Assembly: GCF_000092405.1 (NCBI RefSeq)
Contig: NC_014220.1
Location: 1,674,001-1,738,000, forward strand
Reading direction: 5' to 3'
Source of the DNA: Syntrophothermus lipocalidus DSM 12680
GTDB taxonomy: Bacteria > Bacillota > Syntrophomonadia > Syntrophomonadales > Syntrophothermaceae
DNA: 64,000 bases
Under the pieces are notes generated by a model that did no database searches, was not told the DNA's origin, and was given only the letters and a program-made list of their open reading frames with translations. Shown here in pieces: positions 49,867 to 58,253 of the stretch. The first letter of the stretch is position 1; every line of letters starts with the position of its first letter. A program made the translations under genes and the position numbers.

Positions 49867-49896
49867 TATAAGTTCCAACCCGAGTTGGAACTTATA
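49867..49896 (-). repeat. 30-bp perfect hairpin after the holin-like gene
   Basis: Thirteen-bp perfect inverted repeat TATAAGTTCCAAC and GTTGGAACTTATA around CCGA, seven bases after the stop codon and 16 bp before the terminator. Likely an mRNA 3'-end stabiliser or a second terminator. Confidence 0.7.
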
Positions 49897-49902
49897 TATG
49901 TG

Positions 49903-50247
49903 CTACCTTAGTTCGGTAGGCACGAATGCATCGATTAAACCTATGACAAACGCGGCCAGCAAACTTCCTACCAGAGAGACAGAAAGATAGGCCGGAACGA
50001 TAAACTGGGCCACATAGATTACCACGGCCGCAGTAATAAACCCTACTATACCTCGACTGCGCGGGGAAATCCGTTCTCCCAGTATCAACTCCACGATGTA
50101 CCCGAGAATAGCGATTACAGCCGCGGCGATCAAGGCTCCTATAAACCCGTTAACCTTTATTCCTGGAAGCAACCAACCGACTGCCATCAAAACCAAGGCT
50201 GATACCACGAAACGGACGACAGCACCGAGCCAATTCACTAAACTCAC
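49903..50247 (-). CDS. Phage-holin-4_2-like membrane protein
   Basis: 114 aa with four hydrophobic helices (about 10-26, 30-54, 65-84, 88-108). MAVGWLLPGIKVNGFIGALIAAAVIAILGYI is the family's usual motif (phage holin family 4, superfamily III). Chromosomal members are found across Firmicutes away from phage genes; function unknown. ATG behind a GGAGGTGAG site. It is divergent from rpsT and located where gpr lies in B. subtilis. Confidence 0.85.
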   Translation of the reverse strand: MSLVNWLGAVVRFVVSALVLMAVGWLLPGIKVNGFIGALIAAAVIAILGYIVELILGERISPRSRGIVGFITAAVVIYVAQFIVPAYLSVSLVGSLLAAFVIGLIDAFVPTELR

Positions 50248-50349
50248 CTCCTTTCACCCTGACAGTCCTCGCAGACTCATCATTATGGCATTGGTCAACT
50301 ACTTGCTCGCCTTCTTACACTCATAGATTTCCTTAACCGTCAAAAAACT

Positions 50350-50390
50350 ATGCAACCTCAGTTGCATTTTGGGTGAAGGAATGCTATAGT
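50350..50390 (+). promoter_or_regulatory. rpsT promoter with dyad over the -35
   Basis: TTGCAT (50362-50367), 17-bp spacer, TATAGT (50385-50390). A perfect seven-bp dyad, ATGCAAC-CTCA-GTTGCAT (50350-50367), ends on the -35 hexamer and could be a regulator site; read on the minus strand it also has a T6 tail like a terminator. Confidence 0.65.
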
Positions 50391-50427
50391 GAACTTGTTG
50401 ACTTTTGGATAAAAAGGAGGTGGAAAA

Positions 50428-50700
50428 TTGGCCAAAAGCAAGACTCCGGCTAAGAGGGCCCGCAAAGCTGAAGAAAACCGCCTTCGCAATGCTGCCAACA
50501 AATCGGCCATGAAAACCGCCATCAAAAGATTCGAAGCGGCTCTAGCTAGCAAGGACCTGGAGCTGGCCCAGGAAAAGCTGAAGAAGGCTATTTCCGTTAT
50601 TGATAAGAACGCAGTTAAAGGAATTATCCACCGGAACACGGCGGCTCGAAAGAAGTCTAGGTTAGCCAAGCGTTTTAAGTCCGCAGCGGGAACCGATTAA
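50428..50700 (+). CDS. rpsT: Ribosomal protein S20
   Basis: 90 aa. TTG start at 50428 behind AAAGGAGGTGG; a non-ATG start is common for rpsT and serves autoregulation in some bacteria. Family pattern: AKSKTPAKRARKAEENRLRNAANKSAMKTAIKRFE and the C-terminal KGIIHRNTAARKKSRLAKR. Binds the 5' domain of 16S rRNA. Single gene with its own promoter and terminator. Confidence 0.97.
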   Translation: MAKSKTPAKRARKAEENRLRNAANKSAMKTAIKRFEAALASKDLELAQEKLKKAISVIDKNAVKGIIHRNTAARKKSRLAKRFKSAAGTD

Positions 50701-50752
50701 GAAGCGGGCAAAGGATAGTCATTTAATCTCAGCTCAGAATCATTTTTATGAG

Positions 50753-50780
50753 AAAACCTGTCACCAAGACAGGTTTTTTA
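50753..50780 (+). terminator. rpsT terminator
   Basis: Stem AAAACCTGTC-ACCAA-GACAGGTTTT with TTAGTTTTTT following, 50 bp after the rpsT stop. Confidence 0.85.
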
Positions 50781-50883
50781 GTTTTTTAAGAACCAGCACC
50801 TCCTGATAATCTTTGGTATTGTCACCTCTTCTTTCCTCTTAACATAGATTACTGCAGGAGAACTGTTGAGAGGAGGAAAGGTC

Positions 50884-51489
50884 GTGGTGATACGCATAGA
50901 ATATGCAACCGCTACAGAAGGATTCGGTAGCAGGCAGGATCATGAGAATGTTGAAACCCAAAAACACAAGCCTAGGTGGTGCGCCGAGCATTTGCCTTAT
51001 CCGCCGGTCATGGTCGAAAATCCCAATCCTTTTTATGCCACACTCTTAATGGAAGACCACGCCGGCCGCATAAGCGAGATGTCGGCCATAACTCAGTATC
51101 TATATCACCATCACCTGTTGAATGAACATTACCCAGACCTGGCAAGCCTCTTGGAATGTATCGCCTTGGTCGAAATGACCCACATGGAAATGCTGGCAGA
51201 GGCTATTATCAGGTTGGGAGGCAAGCCTAAGTTCGGAGCACCCTGTAACCAGACTATCAGTTGGTGGAAAGGAGACCGCATTTACTATGGATGCGGCATC
51301 TGCGACATGTTGGCAGCCGACATACAAGGAGAAAAGGACGCTATCTCTCAGTACCATCGCCACCTGGACGCTATAGATGATAAATACGTTCGGGCAATCC
51401 TCGCCAGAATCATAAAAGATGAAAAAGAACACATACGGCTCCTTACCGAAAAGTTCAACAAGTATTGCTGTAAGAATAAGAACAAGTAG
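50884..51489 (+). CDS. Ferritin-like di-iron protein
   Basis: 201 aa from GTG 50884 (GAGGAGG seven bases upstream; TTG 50866 lies before that site). The four-helix ferritin-like core carries the metal-ligand pattern: E in EMSAITQYLYHHHL, ExxH in EMTHMEMLAEAI, E in QGEKDAISQYHRHL and ExxH in KDEKEHIRLL. The family is annotated as ferritin-like or rubrerythrin-like in Clostridia; no rubredoxin domain is present. The C-terminus is Cys/Lys rich (KYCCKNKNK). Peroxide reduction or metal handling is likely, unproven. Confidence 0.82.
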   Translation: MVIRIEYATATEGFGSRQDHENVETQKHKPRWCAEHLPYPPVMVENPNPFYATLLMEDHAGRISEMSAITQYLYHHHLLNEHYPDLASLLECIALVEMTHMEMLAEAIIRLGGKPKFGAPCNQTISWWKGDRIYYGCGICDMLAADIQGEKDAISQYHRHLDAIDDKYVRAILARIIKDEKEHIRLLTEKFNKYCCKNKNK

Positions 51490-51686
51490 TTTTAAGTCAC
51501 CCGAAAGCCCAGGATTGCCTTTCTACCCTGCCTTTTAAGGAGCCTTGAGTTTTTGGTGTTCACCTTGTCTAAATGATGTTGTCCATGATACCTTGATATT
51601 GAAATTAAGCACAAATACGAAGAGTCTCGAAGTTTGCCATCGAGCTACTCTGATCCTGCTGCGTACATGTGAGGAGCTGTTGCAGT

Positions 51687-52508
51687 ATGCACATCCTTGA
51701 AACCAAGTTAGCAAGATTACAGGAGATCGTTGGATCATTGGAAAGCGTTGTCCTCGGGTTTTCGGGGGGAGCAGATAGCACTTTACTCTTAAAGGTCTCT
51801 TTAGACGTTTTGGGGAGAACTAAGGTATTGGCAGTCACTTTCCATTCGGAAATCCAGTCGGAAAACGAGCTGACCCACGCCCTGCAGCTTGCTCAATCAA
51901 TGGACGCTCAACACTTGGTGATCGAAGGCAACGAGCTCCAAAACGACCTTTTTGTCACTAATCCCCCCGACCGCTGTTACTACTGCAAGCTGCGGCGCTA
52001 TCGTCAGCTCTTGAGCCTGGCAGCCGAGCGGCAGTTTCGTAACGTTATCGATGGTTCTAATTACTCCGACCTTGCTGACTACCGCCCCGGAATTAAAGCT
52101 CTTCTGGAACTCGGAATTAAATCCCCATTGCAGGAAGCTCAATTGACCAAGGACGATGTACGAGCCCTTTCCTTCAAACTGGATCTGCCCACTTGGAACC
52201 GCCCGGCTCAAGCCTGTCTCGCCTCGCGCATTCCTTACGGACAGAGGATCACAGCCCTTGCCCTGCAGCAAGTAGCAAAAGCCGAAAAGGTATTGTCGGA
52301 TGCCGGTTTTTCCCCATGTCGCGTGAGACATCACGGTGAAGTAGCTCGGATCGAGGTTCCGCGCCAGGACCTTGTGCGCTTGTTCCAGCAACCCGGAATT
52401 GATGACATCGTGCGGGCCATCAAAGCGACCGGCTTTCGCTACGTAGCGGTAGATCTCGAAGGCTATCGCACCGGAAGCCTGAATGAATTGCTTGAACCAA
52501 ACGAGTAA
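51687..52508 (+). CDS. larE: LarE-family sulfur transferase
   Basis: 273 aa from ATG 51687 (GAGGAG about ten bases upstream; GTG 51669 is weaker). PP-loop ATP pyrophosphatase: VVLGFSGGADSTLLLKVS. Family marks DRCYYCKLRRY, IDGSNYSDLADYRPG and the ACLASRIPYG block with the sacrificial Cys. LarE sulfurates the nicotinic-acid derivative of the nickel-pincer cofactor of lactate racemase. larA, larB and larC are not in the window, so the role here could differ. Confidence 0.92.
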   Translation: MHILETKLARLQEIVGSLESVVLGFSGGADSTLLLKVSLDVLGRTKVLAVTFHSEIQSENELTHALQLAQSMDAQHLVIEGNELQNDLFVTNPPDRCYYCKLRRYRQLLSLAAERQFRNVIDGSNYSDLADYRPGIKALLELGIKSPLQEAQLTKDDVRALSFKLDLPTWNRPAQACLASRIPYGQRITALALQQVAKAEKVLSDAGFSPCRVRHHGEVARIEVPRQDLVRLFQQPGIDDIVRAIKATGFRYVAVDLEGYRTGSLNELLEPNE

Positions 52509-52525
52509 TCCTGAAACGGCTGTCA

Positions 52526-54724
52526 CTAGTAAACCTTCACCCTTTTCAGCCTCAAAGCGTTGGTTACCACTGACACGGAGCTCAGAGCCATAGCCCCTCC
52601 CGCAAATACCGGGTTTAAGAATCCAAAAGCTGCTACCGGAATCCCTATTAGGTTGTAGATAAAAGCCCAAAAAAGGTTCTGCTTGATGTTACGCATGGTA
52701 GCTCGACTCAACACCAGAGCCCGTGGACACCCGCACAGGTCTCCTTTGACCAGGGTGATGTCCGCCGCTTCCATAGCAATGTCGGTTCCCGTACCCATGG
52801 CTATTCCCACGTCGGCACTGGCCAGGGCCGGAGCATCATTGATGCCGTCGCCAACAAAGGCCACTCTTCGGCCTTGGGCTTGTAGCCGCCTTACTTCCCT
52901 GGCCTTTTCTTCCGGCAAAACTTCGGGCAAAACCTTTTCTCGTTCTATCCCGACCTGCTCAGCCACTGATTCGGCTGTGCGGCGGCTGTCTCCGGTAATC
53001 ATCCACACCTCGATTCCCATGTCTTTCAGCCTCTGCACCGCTTCGCTCGAATGCTCTTTGATGGTGTCCGCAATACCAAAAACCGCGGAGGCAATGCCTT
53101 CTATCGCCACCACCGCCGTCGTCTTACCCTCAGCCTGCAGCCGCTCAAGGGTTTCCCCGAGTTGCAGAATGTCCACTTCCGCTTCTGCCAAGAAACGACT
53201 GGTTCCTATCATCACCGTTTTCCCGTCTACCTTGGCCACAACCCCCTTTCCGGGAACCGCCACGAAATCGCGTATATCACTCGCCAGCGTCTGTTTTGTT
53301 CGCTCGATGACAGCGCTGGCGATGGCTTGGGCCACCGGGTGCTCCGACATCACCTCCAAGGCCGCTGCCATTCCCAGAAGGGTTTTTTCTTCTATCCCTA
53401 CCTCGGGCACCATCTCGATATCGGTAACCTGAAGAACACCCTTGGTAACAGTTCCGGTTTTGTCGAGTACGATGGTGTCAACCTTGCTCGCTCTTTCCAG
53501 GGGCTCCCCTCCTCGAATCAGTATACCCATCTCCGCGGCTTTCCCCGTTCCTACCATGATCGAAGTGGGGGTTGCCAATCCCATGGCGCAAGGACAGGCA
53601 ATAACCAGCACTGCCGTTGCGTTCACAAGAGCGTGTTCCAGGTTACCTGGATCTCCCCACCAAAACCAGCCTGCAAAAGTCACAACCGCAATGGTTATAA
53701 CCACCGGAACAAAGTACCCGGCCACCACGTCGGCCAAACGCTGGATAGGAGCCTTCGAAGCCTGGGCTTCCTTTACCGCCCGTATAATCCGGGCCAGAAC
53801 CGTATCTTCACCAGCATGAACTACCTGCACCCGCAGGTGTCCAAATTCGTTCACCGTTCCGCCTACTACCGTATCCCCTACCTGTTTGTCCACGGGAACG
53901 CTTTCACCTGTGAGCATGGACTCGTTAACGGTCGAATAACCCTCGATCACAACCCCGTCAGCGGGAATACGCTCACCCGGGCGCACGACAGCCACATCAC
54001 CTGCTTTCAGTCCGGCTACAGGAACCTCGATTTCCCTGCCGTCCCTTATAACCCTGGCCATGTTCGGCTGCAGGCTGGCCAACTTGCTGATGGCTTCTGA
54101 AGTACGCCCTTTGGCTCTTCTCTCCAGGTATTTCCCTAACAGGACCAAGGTGATGAGCAGTGCACTGACCTCGAAATAAACATGGGAACCGGGAATAAGC
54201 CACGACGAAACCAAGCTGTACAGATACGCTGTGCTGGTCCCCAATGCCACCAGCACATCCATGTTGGCCGCCCGTCCCCTCAAGGCCAGATATGCGCCTC
54301 GATAAAAAGGAAAACCGGCCCCGAACTGGATGGGAGTCGCCAGCACCGCTTGGGTCAACCACGAAGTCAACAGCCCTGGCAACCTTAACCCTAGCAGGTG
54401 GCCGGCCATTATCACCAGAAAGGGCAGTGATAGAACAGCCGCGAAAACAAGTCGCCTCTTGTATTCTTCCAATTCCGATTCATCGTCTGCAGCGAGATAA
54501 GTAGCCCCTTTGTTGCTGGCACTAACCGAGTAACCCAGCTTTTCGACCCTCTTAACTATATCTTCAAAGTCCACTTGACTCGGCTCGAATTCCACCCAGG
54601 CTTCTTCTGTCGCCAGGTTGACTCGGGCCTCACTTACCCCGGGAAGGCGGGCCAATCCCTTTTCTATGCGGGCGGCACAAGCCGCACAGCTCATTCCCTT
54701 GACTTTGAAGGTAACCCGGTCCAT
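52526..54724 (-). CDS. copA: Copper-translocating P-type ATPase
   Basis: 732 aa P1B-1 ATPase. One N-terminal heavy-metal domain ([15 protein letters not shown], CxxC), eight membrane helices, the CPC ion motif ([19 protein letters not shown]), phosphorylation site [17 protein letters not shown] (HP locus) and [20 protein letters not shown]. The invariant residues fit Cu+ export. No chaperone copZ or regulator is adjacent. The next gene upstream is fdhD, 41 bases away. Confidence 0.97.
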   Translation of the reverse strand: MDRVTFKVKGMSCAACAARIEKGLARLPGVSEARVNLATEEAWVEFEPSQVDFEDIVKRVEKLGYSVSASNKGATYLAADDESELEEYKRRLVFAAVLSLPFLVIMAGHLLGLRLPGLLTSWLTQAVLATPIQFGAGFPFYRGAYLALRGRAANMDVLVALGTSTAYLYSLVSSWLIPGSHVYFEVSALLITLVLLGKYLERRAKGRTSEAISKLASLQPNMARVIRDGREIEVPVAGLKAGDVAVVRPGERIPADGVVIEGYSTVNESMLTGESVPVDKQVGDTVVGGTVNEFGHLRVQVVHAGEDTVLARIIRAVKEAQASKAPIQRLADVVAGYFVPVVITIAVVTFAGWFWWGDPGNLEHALVNATAVLVIACPCAMGLATPTSIMVGTGKAAEMGILIRGGEPLERASKVDTIVLDKTGTVTKGVLQVTDIEMVPEVGIEEKTLLGMAAALEVMSEHPVAQAIASAVIERTKQTLASDIRDFVAVPGKGVVAKVDGKTVMIGTSRFLAEAEVDILQLGETLERLQAEGKTTAVVAIEGIASAVFGIADTIKEHSSEAVQRLKDMGIEVWMITGDSRRTAESVAEQVGIEREKVLPEVLPEEKAREVRRLQAQGRRVAFVGDGINDAPALASADVGIAMGTGTDIAMEAADITLVKGDLCGCPRALVLSRATMRNIKQNLFWAFIYNLIGIPVAAFGFLNPVFAGGAMALSSVSVVTNALRLKRVKVY

Positions 54725-54765
54725 CCCCTCACCTCCACTTTTCCGAACTGCCCTTCCAGCCTGTT

Positions 54766-55554
54766 TCAGCCTTCCAGAACGCGCTCTGGGAAGCTGTAAA
54801 TATTGAATCGGCTGCCTCGAGCAAACCCGATCACCGTTACCCCTGTTTTATGTGCGATGTCCACCGCTAAGGCCGTAGGAGCCGAACGTGAAACCAATAT
54901 CCCTATCCCCAGCTTGGCGGCCTTGATAATTATCTCGGAAGATACCCGGCCTGTAGTAACGAGCATCTTATCTGCCAAAGGTATGCCATCTATAAAGCAC
55001 CTGCCAACTATCTTGTCGGTGGCGTTGTGCCTACCGATATCCTCCCTGAATAACAGGATGTCTGAGGGGGTACACAGAGCCACCCCGTGAACAGCCCCGG
55101 TCTTAACGAACAGTTCTGATTCCCTCTCCGCCTGCCTCATTAAGTCTAGAATAACCGAACCCGTTACTCTAAACCCGTCGTCTTTGACCTTCAACCCCCA
55201 TACGGCCTCAGGATTGTGAAACGAAGACCCTTTCCCACAACCGGTAGTAACGAACCGTTTCAGAAATGTCGATGCTTGAACGCCGTTGCTTTTCACCGTA
55301 ACATAGGCGCTGTTACGGGAATCGTCAACCTTAACCCCGATGAGGTGGTCTCTTTCCCGAAGAAAACCTTCTGAAACCAAAAAACCTACCGCCAGTTCCT
55401 CCACATGTTCCGGGGTACACATAAGAGTCACGATTTCTTCGTCGTTGAGGTAAATGCCGAGCGGCACCTCTTCTACCAACTGGTCAATAACAACCTCCCT
55501 GGTACCTTCGTCGCACCGGTAAATCTTGAACTCTCGCATCCCCTGGTCCATCAT
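54766..55554 (-). CDS. fdhD: Formate dehydrogenase sulfurtransferase FdhD
   Basis: 262 aa. Transfers sulfur from a cysteine desulfurase to the Mo/W-bis-MGD cofactor of formate dehydrogenase. [13 protein letters not shown] (about 102-114) is the catalytic loop; only C106 is present, whereas E. coli FdhD has a CxxC pair here. Other marks: [46 protein letters not shown] and [32 protein letters not shown]. Its presence implies a formate dehydrogenase elsewhere, consistent with syntrophic metabolism. Confidence 0.95.
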   Translation of the reverse strand: MMDQGMREFKIYRCDEGTREVVIDQLVEEVPLGIYLNDEEIVTLMCTPEHVEELAVGFLVSEGFLRERDHLIGVKVDDSRNSAYVTVKSNGVQASTFLKRFVTTGCGKGSSFHNPEAVWGLKVKDDGFRVTGSVILDLMRQAERESELFVKTGAVHGVALCTPSDILLFREDIGRHNATDKIVGRCFIDGIPLADKMLVTTGRVSSEIIIKAAKLGIGILVSRSAPTALAVDIAHKTGVTVIGFARGSRFNIYSFPERVLEG

Positions 55555-55587
55555 ATCACCTACCGTTTAAGAATTTACTGGCCACCG

Positions 55588-56574
55588 CTACACCCTGCAT
55601 ATCTCAGCCGCCAGAACCTCGAACAGCATTTTCTCGTTCGAGGCCCCGGACCCCTTCAAGGCCTTATCCGTCTCCAAGAGATAGTTAAAAACAGCCTCTA
55701 TCTCCCTCCACCCGAATTTCTCCGCGGCCTGAAGCAGCTTTTTGGCAACAAAACCGTGTTTAAGGTTTAACACATCGGTTATTTCCGACGCGGTCGTTCC
55801 CTGCTGTTTGAGAGCCTTGGCCTCAGCCATAAGCAGGAATTGCTTGGTCAGGGTATAAAGAATCAATCCGGGAGGCTCTCCCTGAGCAAACAGCCGTGAA
55901 ACCGTTCCGTATGCAGCGGCTAGATCACGGTTGAGGAGAGCATCGCTCAAAGCAAATATTTTTACATCCTCTCGCAGGTCCAATAGCTCTTGGGCCTCGG
56001 CCGAACTCAGTCTCCTCTTCTCACTGGCCAGACACAGTTTTTCTACCTGGTTTTCTAAAGCCGACATGTCCCAGCCGCTGCCGGCAATCTCTTCCACTAG
56101 CTTGTCCTCCGGTTCGACACCCCTTTGGGCGAACTCGGATTTTACCCACGACTGTAGCTCCCGCTTGTTCAGCCTCTTAATCTCTTCTACCATTTTCTGC
56201 TTTTTCAAAAGCTTTGCAAACTCGCTTTCGGTGGGTAATGACGGTGTAATCAAAATCAAAACCTGAAGAGGGTTAGGGGCTCCGACGTATTGGAGCAGTA
56301 TCTGTTCAACATTGCTCGGCTTTCGTGACCTCTTAGGACCTCCTGAAACGAGGCACGGCAGCCAGTGCAGTACCAACACGCGAACATAGCCGAATAGCGG
56401 AGCAAAATGCAGCAAGTCGAAGAGCTCGTCCTCTCCCAACTCGTCCCCGTCTTTAAAAACACACTCAGGTTCCTCTCCTATTTGGTTCCGAATTTCTTCG
56501 ATTATTTGCTTTAACCGGTTTTCTATCAGATACGGCTCATCCCCGCAGAGAACCCGAATTTCTCCCCCTTGCAT
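55588..56574 (-). CDS. holA: DNA polymerase III delta subunit
   Basis: 328 aa clamp-loader subunit. It starts IRVLCGDEPYLIENRLKQIIEEI, the HolA signature, followed by an AAA+-like domain without a P-loop and the C-terminal collar (FALSDALLNRDLAAAYGTVSRLFAQGEPPGLILYTLTKQFLLMAEAKAL). Loads the beta clamp together with gamma/tau and delta'. Position near rpsT and comEC is conserved in Firmicutes. Confidence 0.95.
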   Translation of the reverse strand: MQGGEIRVLCGDEPYLIENRLKQIIEEIRNQIGEEPECVFKDGDELGEDELFDLLHFAPLFGYVRVLVLHWLPCLVSGGPKRSRKPSNVEQILLQYVGAPNPLQVLILITPSLPTESEFAKLLKKQKMVEEIKRLNKRELQSWVKSEFAQRGVEPEDKLVEEIAGSGWDMSALENQVEKLCLASEKRRLSSAEAQELLDLREDVKIFALSDALLNRDLAAAYGTVSRLFAQGEPPGLILYTLTKQFLLMAEAKALKQQGTTASEITDVLNLKHGFVAKKLLQAAEKFGWREIEAVFNYLLETDKALKGSGASNEKMLFEVLAAEICRV

Positions 56575-56792
56575 ACAGGTGCTCCCCTATCCAGTAAATT
56601 TCAATCACCGATGGTCAATACCGGTTTCTAACAACAATGATATTCTTGTGGGCAAGAGGTGTCAAAAAACGCACATATTCCCGCTCGGCAAAAGCCCTGC
56701 AATAATGTCATATATCTATTAGTGTAAATTCCCGAAGTTCTTGCCGATGGTATAATTTTATATAAAGGTGCCATTTGAAGGAGGAAAGATTT

Positions 56793-58169
56793 TTGAATAG
56801 AGACTTCGATGTCATTATAATTGGCTCCGGCCCCGCCGGTATCTTCTGTGCGAGGGAATTAACCAGGAACTCCGGCTTAAAGGTCCTTATGTTAGAAAAG
56901 GGAAGAGATGTCGAACAACGAAAATGCCTCATGGATATAGCTGAAAGCTGCCGTCACTGCCAGCCTTGTTCCATCATGAGCGGTTGGGGCGGGGCCGGAG
57001 CCTTTTCTGACGGCAAACTGACTTTGACTACCGAGTTTGGCGGCTGGTTGGATAACTATATCGGGAAAGACAAGCTGGCCGAGTTAATCGAGTACGTAGA
57101 CGGAGTTTATGTGGAGAATGGCGCCCCTGACCGGGTTTTCGGCTGCGACGATGATTACTTTGAAGACCTCAAACACCGGGCTGCGCGTGCCGACCTGCGT
57201 CTGGTTCCAGCTCGCATCCGCCACATGGGAACCGAAAACACTCACCGTGTCCTGGTCAATTTTAGACAAGGCCTAGAAAAAAGCTGTGAAATCCATCTCA
57301 ACGAACCGGTAGAAACGATACTGATGAACGGAGAAAAGGTTGCCGGTGTCCACACTGCACAAAGAGATTACCGCGCCCCAGTAGTGGTGTGCGCTCCGGG
57401 AAGGGAAGGGGCTCAATGGTTCGTCAATGAAGCTCGGAAACTAGGTTTAGTTTTCAGGAACAACCAGGTCGACATCGGTGTGCGGGTAGAGATACCGGCC
57501 AGCACGATGCAGGAAATTACCGATCACATATGGGAACCGAAGATCATCTACTATTCCAAGAGTTTCGATGACCAGATCCGCACCTTTTGTGTTAACCCCC
57601 ATGGCGAAGTAGTTCTGGAAAACACCAATGGGCTGGTAACCGTAAACGGTCACTCCTGGGCGGATCGCCGGACGGATAACACCAATTTCGCCCTGCTTGT
57701 CAGTCAGCATTTTACTGAACCCTTTGACAAACCTATTGTCTACGGCCGCTACATCGCTTGTTTGGCCAACATGTTGTCAGGAGGAGTAATGGTCCAAAGA
57801 TACGGAGACCTGAAAAAAGGACGCCGTTCGACCTACAGCCGACTAGAACGTGGGGTAGTTTGCCCAACCTTGCGAGCCGCAGTTCCCGGCGACCTGTCTT
57901 TAGTTCTGCCTCACCGCTACATGGTAGGCATACAGGAAACCCTGGAAGCCCTCGACCGGTTTATTCCCGGGATCGCTTCTGACCACACGCTGTTGTATGG
58001 GATCGAGGTAAAGTTTTATTCCGCCCGTCCAGAGTTAGATTCAGGGCTCCGAACCAAAATAGAAGGGCTGTACGCCGTAGGCGACGGGGCAGGCGTCACC
58101 CGCGGGCTGGTTCAAGCCAGCGTTTCCGGAGTGGTAGCGGCCCGGGATATACTAGCAAGGCTGCTTTAA
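56793..58169 (+). CDS. FAD-dependent dehydrogenase (COG2509 type)
   Basis: 458 aa from TTG 56793 (GAAGGAGG eight bases upstream; TTG 56775 overlaps that site). N-terminal dinucleotide fold IIIGSGPAGIFCARELTRNSG; Cys pair CRHCQPCSIMSGWGGAGAFSDGKL near residue 60; C-terminal FAD motif LYAVGDGAGVTRGLVQASVSGVVAARDI. Uncharacterised family, widespread in anaerobes; substrate unknown. Convergent with comEC. Confidence 0.9.
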   Translation: MNRDFDVIIIGSGPAGIFCARELTRNSGLKVLMLEKGRDVEQRKCLMDIAESCRHCQPCSIMSGWGGAGAFSDGKLTLTTEFGGWLDNYIGKDKLAELIEYVDGVYVENGAPDRVFGCDDDYFEDLKHRAARADLRLVPARIRHMGTENTHRVLVNFRQGLEKSCEIHLNEPVETILMNGEKVAGVHTAQRDYRAPVVVCAPGREGAQWFVNEARKLGLVFRNNQVDIGVRVEIPASTMQEITDHIWEPKIIYYSKSFDDQIRTFCVNPHGEVVLENTNGLVTVNGHSWADRRTDNTNFALLVSQHFTEPFDKPIVYGRYIACLANMLSGGVMVQRYGDLKKGRRSTYSRLERGVVCPTLRAAVPGDLSLVLPHRYMVGIQETLEALDRFIPGIASDHTLLYGIEVKFYSARPELDSGLRTKIEGLYAVGDGAGVTRGLVQASVSGVVAARDILARLL

Positions 58170-58253
58170 GAGATTTGAGGCTGATTGAGGCAGACATCTA
58201 TGGCTCTCCTCCGGGTCACCACTAGAGAATGAAAATGCGACTGTGGAGGAGTG

